Source of the DNA: Lysobacterales bacterium
GTDB lineage: Bacteria > Pseudomonadota > Gammaproteobacteria > Xanthomonadales > Marinicellaceae
Reading direction: 5' to 3'
Assembly: GCA_026990095.1 (NCBI GenBank)
Contig: JALSIL010000540.1
Span: 1 to 9,431 of the forward strand
DNA: 9,431 nucleotides
Both the position numbers and the translations under genes were made by a program. The notes beneath the pieces are model-generated. The model was not told where the DNA came from. It did no database searches and worked only from the letters and a program-made list of their open reading frames with translations. Within the stretch, counting starts at the first letter, position 1, and the number at the start of each line of letters is the position of its first letter. Below are positions 1 through 5,994 of the stretch, piece after piece.

Positions 1-1
1 T

Positions 2-322
2 GTCATGCTGCAATACGCTTTTGAATGCGAAGAGCTCTTTATCGTGCCACCAGAAGCATTCACCCCCCGCCCCAAAGTGGACTCACAAATCATCCGCTTA
101 ACCACGCGAGAGAACCCACCAAAAGTGCACTTGCCATCCTTAGAAACATTGGTGAAACAAGCCTTCGCACAAAGACGTAAAACCATCAAAAACAACTTAA
201 AGAAACTCATTACTGAACAACAGTTATTGGATTTAGGAATCGAGCCAAAAGCTCGTCCAGAAACACTCACCGTTGCAGATTATGTTAAGTTAACCAATTT
301 AATTGATTGCCCAAATACCTAA
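2..322 (+). CDS. rsmA: 16S rRNA dimethyladenosine transferase RsmA (KsgA), C-terminal part, 5' end outside window
   Basis: This is the last ~106 residues of the SAM-dependent methyltransferase that dimethylates two adjacent adenines (A1518 and A1519 in E. coli numbering) in the 3'-terminal helix of 16S rRNA, a late step of small-subunit assembly in the cytoplasm. The frame is open to the window edge, and a Val codon precedes the first ATG at position 5. The resulting VMLQY matches an internal segment of E. coli KsgA, so that ATG is not the start. Visible hallmarks are VPPEAFTPRPKVDS, which follows the catalytic domain, and QRRKTIKNNL in the C-terminal helical domain, followed by the family-like ending PETLTVADYVKLTNLI. 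The N-terminal SAM-binding fold is missing only because of the window cut. No apaG or apaH follows; the next gene is convergent. I see no convincing terminator in the 64-bp gap. The identification is strong. Confidence 0.96.
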   Translation, partial: VMLQYAFECEELFIVPPEAFTPRPKVDSQIIRLTTRENPPKVHLPSLETLVKQAFAQRRKTIKNNLKKLITEQQLLDLGIEPKARPETLTVADYVKLTNLIDCPNT

Positions 323-386
323 TTAAAAAGTGTTAACAAAGGCTAGGGAATCGACTCGTGTGAGTTCATCTATCAGCTTTTGTGGA

Positions 387-1667
387 TTAATTCATCAATT
401 CTATGCCCTTACGCCAAGACTCTAATTGTGGAATAAGCTTATGATTAGGGTATTTTTTAATTAATTTATCAAGCAGTGTTTTTGCTTGTTCTTTAGTTTT
501 TTCATTTTGAAAAAGAACCTGAACCATAAGAAAATAATTTGGAACAATGTCTTCGTGATTGGGGTATTTATTATGAAAGAATTTTAACAAATTAACCACT
601 TGAGAAAATCTTTGAGCCTGGTAGGCTGAATGCACTAAATTTGTAATATCTGTTGCATCAATTGCATTAAACTTCTCTTGATTAAGAAGCATTTGTTGAT
701 AAACCTGAAAAGCTTTTCCAGGCCTATTCTCTTTAATAAATTGATGGATTTTTTCAGCATTAGACCTGTGCTTAATTTCTTTTTGACCTAATTTATCCCG
801 CAATAGATTCTCTATTTTACTAAGCTCTTCTGAGGTGTCGCTCTCTTTTCTCATTTCGGCAATAATTGCCTTTGCCTGATTAAAATCTCCCATGGCAATT
901 AAGCTTTTTATGCGAACATAGATTGGATTTTCGTTGGGTTCTTCACGACTTAAGCTATCTAAACTATCAGAGTTTCTATCAATTTTGGCATCAAAACCAA
1001 AAGAGTGTCGGTGCTGGAAAATCAAAAAACCCATAATATGGAAATTTAGAATAAGCACATAAAACTTAATAAGGTGCGAAACAACACCCCCAAACAGACT
1101 CGGCAACTTGGCAGTAAAAGGATCTATGATAAAGGTTAAAAGCATTTCCTCAAATAGCCAAAAAACAACAAAAATCAAATAGGTAAAAAACCACGGTTTA
1201 ATCAGTTTAATAATTATTAGGGGATTTAAAGCACTGCTTAATGAAGAAGTGATAGAAAGCACCATAAACACTGCTGGCGTTATAAACGTACTGACAATAA
1301 TGTAAGTTATGATTAATAATGAGTCTAAAACAAAATATTTAAGCCAAATCAACATTCCTGTCTGCAACAAACCGACAATAACAAATTGAATAAGAATATT
1401 TTTAGCCTCAAAAGAACTCTGATAGTCCCCTGGAAGCATATTACCATTTGCGGTTTCAACTAAGACATCAACCGCCAGTTTAAAAGCCAAAGCATATAAA
1501 ACAAACAAAGCAATCGGACCCAACAATGATGGCAATAAGGTAAAAACATACCCCCCACCTAAAAGCAGAACCATAGGCAATATTTGCTTGCTATTAACAT
1601 AGGCAAGAAACTTAGGCAGATTTTTCAGGAAGAACTTTTTAGTATCTGCGCCTTTATTTTTCTTCAT
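387..1667 (-). CDS. Polytopic membrane protein with C-terminal TPR-like domain, function unknown
   Basis: A 426-residue protein with two halves. Residues ~28-218 hold about six hydrophobic segments (roughly 28-46, 50-70, 90-110, 114-145, 158-180 and 195-218), so it should sit in the inner membrane. After a hydrophilic linker (HRHSFGFDAKIDRNSDSL, from about 219) the C-terminal half is helical with TPR-like repeat units: IKSLIAMGDFNQAKAIIAEM, then IHQFIKENRPGKAFQVYQQM, then VHSAYQAQRFSQVVNLLKFFHNKYPN, then a last unit ending LLDKLIKKYPNHK. TPR arrays normally bind partner proteins; no enzyme motif is visible. The start is the first ATG in frame and lies 15 bp after the fmdB-like stop, without a strong ribosome binding site, so translational coupling is plausible. 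I recall similar membrane-plus-TPR proteins in Gammaproteobacteria but cannot assign a function. The gene is convergent with rsmA. Confidence 0.85.
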   Translation of the reverse strand: MKKNKGADTKKFFLKNLPKFLAYVNSKQILPMVLLLGGGYVFTLLPSLLGPIALFVLYALAFKLAVDVLVETANGNMLPGDYQSSFEAKNILIQFVIVGLLQTGMLIWLKYFVLDSLLIITYIIVSTFITPAVFMVLSITSSLSSALNPLIIIKLIKPWFFTYLIFVVFWLFEEMLLTFIIDPFTAKLPSLFGGVVSHLIKFYVLILNFHIMGFLIFQHRHSFGFDAKIDRNSDSLDSLSREEPNENPIYVRIKSLIAMGDFNQAKAIIAEMRKESDTSEELSKIENLLRDKLGQKEIKHRSNAEKIHQFIKENRPGKAFQVYQQMLLNQEKFNAIDATDITNLVHSAYQAQRFSQVVNLLKFFHNKYPNHEDIVPNYFLMVQVLFQNEKTKEQAKTLLDKLIKKYPNHKLIPQLESWRKGIELMN

Positions 1668-1682
1668 TTATTAAATTTCACA

Positions 1683-1967
1683 TCAATCACCCGAAATATA
1701 CTTAGGGCCTGAACCAGTGACTTTTTCATAAACCCCTTTACCCGCACGTTTATACTTAGTAAACCCACCTTTTTGAGCCGCTTTATCCGTAGTTAAGTGT
1801 GCTTTACCTGCCACCACATTGGGAGCCGAAATCACTTTTTTGACCAAATTACCACATTCAGGACACCGTTCAACTGGCTGTGCGCTCATGCGTTGCAATA
1901 CATCAAAACCAGCTTGACAATACTCACAACATTCATCGGTCGCACATTGGTAGGTATAAAATGGCAT
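1683..1967 (-). CDS. FmdB-family zinc-ribbon protein
   Basis: A 94-residue protein opening with MPFYTYQC, the typical start of the FmdB/CxxC_CxxC_SSSS regulatory-protein family, followed by FDVLQRMSAQPVERCPECG. Possible zinc ligands are C35 and C38 in CPECG, paired with two of C8, C13, C14 and C17. The common family form has a single CxxC near the N-terminus; here ATDECCEYCQAG gives a wider cysteine cluster, with C14-x2-C17 the likely pair. The remainder (VISAPNVVAGKAH, then a Lys/Gly-rich tail) looks flexible. The family is named from a protein proposed to regulate formamidase/amidase expression in Methylophilus, but most members have no proven role and that function should not be carried over. 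The start is the only sensible ATG, with a weak GAGA ribosome binding site 6 nt upstream. It is the first gene of a likely operon with the TPR membrane protein. Confidence 0.9.
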   Translation of the reverse strand: MPFYTYQCATDECCEYCQAGFDVLQRMSAQPVERCPECGNLVKKVISAPNVVAGKAHLTTDKAAQKGGFTKYKRAGKGVYEKVTGSGPKYISGD

Positions 1968-1989
1968 AAGAATCTCAATAAAGTCGTAG

Positions 1990-2005
1990 GGTGGGCTTGC
2001 CCACC
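1990..2005. repeat. Perfect palindrome GGTGGGC-TT-GCCCACC, possible REP/MITE-like unit
   Basis: A perfect 7-bp inverted repeat (1990-1996 and 1999-2005) with a 2-nt centre, equivalent to a 6-bp stem with a tetraloop. It is strikingly GC-rich against an AT-rich background and is preceded by GTAG. It is flanked on the right by an eight-A run, which reads on the minus strand as eight Ts before the hairpin, so the hairpin is wrongly oriented to use that run as its own terminator tail. It lies 22 bp upstream of the FmdB-like start, within its likely 5' untranslated region or promoter. From memory, GTAGGGTGGGC-GCCCACC palindromes recur between genes in several proteobacterial genomes; only one copy is present here, so the dispersed-repeat reading is an inference. 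Confidence 0.5.
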
Positions 2006-2039
2006 AAAAAAAACCTGCTAGAACAATTATCCTAACAGG
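2006..2039 (-). terminator. Rho-independent terminator of the POT transporter operon
   Basis: On the minus strand, 24 nt after the TAA of the larger POT gene, CCTGTTAG pairs with CTAGCAGG to give an 8-bp stem with one G-T wobble. The loop is about 10 nt and AT-rich, and eight Ts follow immediately. Stem, loop and T-run are all in the right order for intrinsic termination of minus-strand transcription from the transporter genes. It separates this operon from the fmdB-like gene, which continues in the same direction. Confidence 0.82.
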
Positions 2040-2063
2040 CTTGTAAGCAATAGTTGTTATCTC

Positions 2064-4304
2064 TTAATGTATGCCCTTCATTCCTTTTTTCAAGAAAGGA
2101 GATAGAATTAACATAAATAATCCAAAACCAACACCTAGGTAAATCATAACCATCCATAAATCATCATACTTTAGTAGTTGTTCTGAAACAGATAAAGTAT
2201 TGAGTTCTTCGGTATCTAATGCAGCAATTTTACCTAACATAGTGGCGACAACTTCTGATAATGCTGTAGCCAAAAACCAGACACCCATAACCATACTGAC
2301 AACGCTTTTAATCGACAACTTTGTCACTGCTGATAAACCCACAGGCGATAAACTTAATTCTGCTGATGTATGTATCAAATAAGCGAGTGCTAACCATACC
2401 CAAGCCACTTTTCCTGAATCACCAGGAGACATAGACCCTAAAATCAAAGCACCGAAACCAAGACCAACTTGTATTAAACCCAAAGAGAATTTAACTGGTG
2501 TTGATGGGTCTCGATTGACCTTACCTAATTTCACCCAAAGAGCAGCAAAAACTGGAGCAAGAGTGAAAATAAATAATGCGTTTAACGAGCCAAATTGTCC
2601 TGCTGTCGGTTCAAAAACTAAAGGAAGGGTTTTTCCATCTGGCAATGACCCAAAGTGCGAAGAACCATAATAGATGATGCCTATACCTAAAATAACCAAA
2701 ATAACAGAAAAGACACTTAAAGCCGCAGCTGAAGTATTGGCATCTGTTGCAGTTATTTCATTTGATTTATCTCTTTCGAAGAAAAAACCGATTAAAATAA
2801 AAGCGATTGAGATGGCAATGGCTACAGAGACTAACAACAGTATAAAAATACCTAAATAAGATAAACTACTAATCCAGTGCATACCATTATTGTATGCATA
2901 ACCACCTAATCCCAATGACCCTGCAAGAACACCAATAAAAACAACAGGTGTAATAATGTTTTTTAAACTTCCATTATGTTTGGCTAGGTGTTTTTTGGCT
3001 GACAAGAAGCCCCATAATGATAACAATATAAAAACAACTCCAACAAGATAAAATTTCCACATATCGGCAGCACCAAAATTAGCATTGATAATTTTTCGAT
3101 CAACAACTCTATCCGCAAACAAAGTCATTGAACCAGCCGACTGTTCAAACAAAGCCCAAAAAACGACAGTAGAAGTAATAAGAATAATCAACACAATCAT
3201 GCGTGAATATTCTTCATGCTTAGTTTTCATAAAGCCATAGATAATAAAACCAGATATTGAACCTAGCAATATCCAAGCTAAAGGTTGTGTATAGGTACTC
3301 ATGGTTTTTAATATACCTATGCTTCCAAATACAGAATCAGGAAAATGATCTGTTGTTAAACTCAAAATTGTAATAATACCTAATACTGAAAGTATAAGAA
3401 CAAATATCTTGGCTAAGCCTGGGTCATGGCTTTCATTTTCATAAAACATAGAATAGAAAACTAAGCCCACAATGGAACCCACTAAAAATATATTTTGGGT
3501 AAAAAATACAACAGCAATTTTTTGAACTAAAAACCAAACAATTACTAATGATAAAATAGAGAAAAGATAAATGCTCCATTCTTTATTAATTGGCCCTAAA
3601 AAGGTTTGTTTCAATAGTTCAGGGTTTTTAGGTTCGGCATGACCGTATAAATATTTTTGTCCCCACATGAAAGTAATAAGACCAATAAGCATACCCATGC
3701 CAGCCGCACCAAAACCGTAACTCCAACCATAAGTTTCACCTAACCACGCACAAATAATCGTTGCGACAAATGAACCAATATTAATTCCTTGATAAAAAAT
3801 GGTAAATCCAGCATCACGTCTTGGGTCATTTTCAGGATATAGCTTACCAACAATGGTTGAAATATTAGGTTTTAAAAAACCAACACCCACAACGATTAAG
3901 GATAAAGCGAGGTAAAAAATATTAATCGCACTTTGGTCACGAACCACTTCTCCGGCGACTCTTGAGGCTTGTTCACCTTCAACTGCCATAAGTAAATGCC
4001 CCATAACCAATAGTATGCCGCCAAATATGACAGCCTTTCTCATGCCAAGATATCTATCGGCAAGCAGTCCTCCAATAAGTGGCAAGGCATAAACCAAACC
4101 AGCATAAGAACCCACAACCTCTAAGCCCCCAACATCGGAAAACAAATGGTATTTTGTGAGGTATAGAAGTAACAGGAACTTCATTCCATAAAATGAAAAA
4201 CGTTCCCATAATTCAGTAGCAAAGCACACATAAAGCCCTTTAGGATGACCCCACAACAGATCTCCATTATCAAAAGCATTTGTGCTAACAGTTTTTGTTG
4301 TCAT
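2064..4304 (-). CDS. POT/PTR2 family proton-coupled peptide transporter, enlarged form with two extra hydrophobic insertions
   Basis: A 746-residue inner-membrane transporter of the POT family (major facilitator fold), expected to bring in di- or tripeptides with protons. The family signature on helix 1 reads E31-L-W-E34-R35-F-S-F38-Y39. Others are GGLLADRYLG (~78-87), GFLKPNISTIVG (~142-153), FTIFYQGINIGSF (167-179), FEQ on helix 7 (386-388) and AELSLSPVGLS on helix 10 (E649). The usual bacterial length is about 500; the extra ~230 residues fall in two places when compared with the upstream paralogue. About 130 lie between helices 6 and 7, with some four hydrophobic segments at ~243-262, 270-288, 299-317 and 340-358. 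About 90 lie between helices 7 and 8, which then holds some four segments at ~416-434, 450-469, 480-508 and 526-546. An upstream in-frame TTG at 4325 is possible, but ATG 4304 has AAGGGGA 5 nt before it and is preferred. It is the second gene of the pair, 24 bp after the first. Substrate is inferred from family. Confidence 0.92.
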   Translation of the reverse strand: MTTKTVSTNAFDNGDLLWGHPKGLYVCFATELWERFSFYGMKFLLLLYLTKYHLFSDVGGLEVVGSYAGLVYALPLIGGLLADRYLGMRKAVIFGGILLVMGHLLMAVEGEQASRVAGEVVRDQSAINIFYLALSLIVVGVGFLKPNISTIVGKLYPENDPRRDAGFTIFYQGINIGSFVATIICAWLGETYGWSYGFGAAGMGMLIGLITFMWGQKYLYGHAEPKNPELLKQTFLGPINKEWSIYLFSILSLVIVWFLVQKIAVVFFTQNIFLVGSIVGLVFYSMFYENESHDPGLAKIFVLILSVLGIITILSLTTDHFPDSVFGSIGILKTMSTYTQPLAWILLGSISGFIIYGFMKTKHEEYSRMIVLIILITSTVVFWALFEQSAGSMTLFADRVVDRKIINANFGAADMWKFYLVGVVFILLSLWGFLSAKKHLAKHNGSLKNIITPVVFIGVLAGSLGLGGYAYNNGMHWISSLSYLGIFILLLVSVAIAISIAFILIGFFFERDKSNEITATDANTSAAALSVFSVILVILGIGIIYYGSSHFGSLPDGKTLPLVFEPTAGQFGSLNALFIFTLAPVFAALWVKLGKVNRDPSTPVKFSLGLIQVGLGFGALILGSMSPGDSGKVAWVWLALAYLIHTSAELSLSPVGLSAVTKLSIKSVVSMVMGVWFLATALSEVVATMLGKIAALDTEELNTLSVSEQLLKYDDLWMVMIYLGVGFGLFMLILSPFLKKGMKGIH

Positions 4305-4309
4305 AAAAG

Positions 4310-4316
4310 TCCCCTT
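4310..4316 (-). promoter_or_regulatory. Ribosome binding site AAGGGGA that fixes the start of the larger POT gene
   Basis: On the minus strand AAGGGGA is followed by CTTTT and then ATG at 4304. This site lies inside the first codons of the longer TTG-initiated reading (start 4325), so the shorter ATG product is the more likely one. Confidence 0.7.
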
Positions 4317-4328
4317 AAAAAGCAATAA

Positions 4329-5882
4329 TTAGTGTATGCCGTGCATACGTTTTTTTAAAAATGGTGAAATGATAAGCATTAAAACACCAGCACCAATTGT
4401 TATTCCTGTAAAAAGTAAGAAAAATGTGGACAAACCATATTCTTCAGAAATTTTATCAATATAACTACCCGATGCACCAGCAAGTTTATTAGCAATAGCA
4501 TTGGATAAAAACCAAATACCAAACATTAAACTCATAAACTTTGCAGGAGCTAATTTACTGACATAAGACAAGCCAACAGGAGATAAGCACAATTCACCCA
4601 TAGTATGTAACCAATAAGCAATGATTAGCCACCACATAGACACCGTGGCTGTTTGTGCTCCTAAACCAATACTTTGCGAACCATAAGCAAGAACCGCAAA
4701 ACCGATACCCATTAAAATTAACCCTAAAGCAAATTTAACCGGACCTGATGGGTTGTATTTAGTTGCCCATAATTTTGAGAACAAGGGTGCAAAGGCAATG
4801 ATAAAAAAGGAATTAAGTATGCCAAACCACGAGGCAGGGACAGTAACAGTATCGCCACCTGTATATTCACGTACCAACATCCAGATTACTATTGCCCAAA
4901 TACCTGCAAAACCAATTCCTAAAATTATATTTGAAAGAGCATACTTACGGTAAGTTTGCTTAAATAACAATATTAAAACCCATGTAATAATAGCAACAGG
5001 ACCAACGGTTAAAATCATATTGACCGTTGTGAATAAAGTAGCTATTGAACCTGTTAATGCACGCTGTGTATAATCTTTAGCAAAAATGGTCATTGAACCA
5101 CCAGCTTGCTCAAATGCCATCCAGAAGAAAATGGTAAAGAATGCCAGTACTCCAATAACTATCAACCTATCACGAATAATGCTTGGGTCTTTTTCTTCGT
5201 TTTCATCATCTTCTTCAAATCGTTCAGAGGGTTTTGCACCAATATGACCAAAAATGCCTTGAGCTAAATAAAATTGCATCATGCCTACAAACATAAAAAT
5301 ACCAGCTAAACCAAAGCCCCAATTCCAACCGACTTTTTCTCCAACATAACCACATAGCATAATGCCTAAGAAAGCCCCTGCATTGATACCCATGTAAAAA
5401 ATCGTATAGGCCGAGTCTTTTTTATCGCTGCCTTTGTCATACAAACCGCCAACAATGGTTGAGATGTTTGGCTTAAAAAAGCCATTGCCCGCAATGAGTA
5501 AACCCAACCCTAAATAGAAAAACAACTCTGTTTCTAACGCCATTGATGCATGACCCAAGGTCATAATTAATGCACCAAGTACCACACAAAATCGTGCTCC
5601 TAAAAACTTATCCGCAATCCAACCTCCTAATATTGGTGTTAAATAAACAAGTCCAGTATAAGTTCCATATAATTTTAAAGCATCAGCCCTCTCCCAGCCC
5701 CAGCCATTGGCTGAAATATCACTGACCAAGAATAAAACCAATAACGCCCGCATCCCGTAATAACTAAATCGTTCCCACATTTCGGTAAAAAACAGGATGA
5801 ACAATCCTGCTGGATGGTCTAAAACTGTGCCATTAGCTCCTGCACCCAGTTTGTTGTTTAAATCATTTGTTGTAGTACTCAT
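4329..5882 (-). CDS. POT/PTR2 family proton-coupled peptide transporter
   Basis: A 517-residue integral membrane transporter of the POT family, expected to import di- or tripeptides by proton symport. Helix 1 carries the intact motif E34-M-W-E37-R38-F-S-Y41-Y42. Others are GGWIADKFLG (~86-95), GFFKPNISTIVGGLY (~134-148), YTIFYMGINAGAF (159-171), FEQ on helix 7 (257-259) and GELCLSPVGLS on helix 10 (E430). I count about 14 hydrophobic segments. The linker between helices 6 and 7 (~213-238) is acidic and hydrophilic (ERFEEDDENEEKD), with no room for the two extra helices usually placed there in bacterial POTs. Instead two hydrophobic segments (~278-308 and 316-337) lie between helices 7 and 8. 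The ATG at 5882 has AGAGGG 10 nt upstream. It is the first gene of the tandem pair, divergent from the M1 peptidase, and both POTs end in the near-identical SPFLKK-x-M-x-GIH. Peptide specificity is inferred from family. Confidence 0.94.
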   Translation of the reverse strand: MSTTTNDLNNKLGAGANGTVLDHPAGLFILFFTEMWERFSYYGMRALLVLFLVSDISANGWGWERADALKLYGTYTGLVYLTPILGGWIADKFLGARFCVVLGALIMTLGHASMALETELFFYLGLGLLIAGNGFFKPNISTIVGGLYDKGSDKKDSAYTIFYMGINAGAFLGIMLCGYVGEKVGWNWGFGLAGIFMFVGMMQFYLAQGIFGHIGAKPSERFEEDDENEEKDPSIIRDRLIVIGVLAFFTIFFWMAFEQAGGSMTIFAKDYTQRALTGSIATLFTTVNMILTVGPVAIITWVLILLFKQTYRKYALSNIILGIGFAGIWAIVIWMLVREYTGGDTVTVPASWFGILNSFFIIAFAPLFSKLWATKYNPSGPVKFALGLILMGIGFAVLAYGSQSIGLGAQTATVSMWWLIIAYWLHTMGELCLSPVGLSYVSKLAPAKFMSLMFGIWFLSNAIANKLAGASGSYIDKISEEYGLSTFFLLFTGITIGAGVLMLIISPFLKKRMHGIH

Positions 5883-5994
5883 GTATAAATTGCCCTCTTT
5901 TAGCTTTTCTACTTCGGTTTTTAATCAAAGCGTATTATCATATCATAACTTTTGTAGTACTGAAATTTTGAACCCTAAACTTTTTACAATAATT
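5883..5994. promoter_or_regulatory. Divergent promoter region between POT operon and M1 peptidase operon
   Basis: A 112-bp very AT-rich gap between two outward-facing genes, so both operons should start here. On the minus strand TTCAAA (5967-5972) and TATGAT (5942-5947), 19 bp apart, are a weak sigma-70-like pair for the transporters. On the plus strand TATTAT (5933-5938) or TATCAT (5941-5946) could be a -10 for the peptidase, but no good -35 accompanies them. A further TACAAT (5985-5990) lies just before the peptidase ATG. The overlap of possible -10 boxes around 5933-5947 would allow joint control. No clear operator palindrome is seen. Individual boxes could be chance in such AT-rich DNA. 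Confidence 0.4.

Noticed and set aside
353..366. Short inverted repeat GACTC-GTGT-GAGTT between rsmA and the convergent TPR gene
   Set aside because: The stem is only 4-5 bp and no T-run follows on either strand, so it does not qualify as a terminator.
1797..2021. Plus-strand 74-codon open frame
   Set aside because: It is antisense to the FmdB-like gene and runs through the palindrome and terminator, with no family resemblance or ribosome binding site.
4305..4325. TTG start for the larger POT gene
   Set aside because: The upstream codons contain the ribosome binding site AAGGGGA for ATG 4304, and the extra residues add nothing recognisable.
2064..5882. Possibility that the two POT genes are a recent duplication or a split gene
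   Set aside because: Each has a full set of helix-1 to helix-12 motifs and its own start and stop. They differ through most of their length, so they are old, intact paralogues.
5797..5994. 66-codon N-terminal extension of the M1 peptidase frame
   Set aside because: It overlaps the 5' end of the POT gene by 86 bp, has no family resemblance and would place the clear signal peptide internally. The ATG at 5995 is the start.
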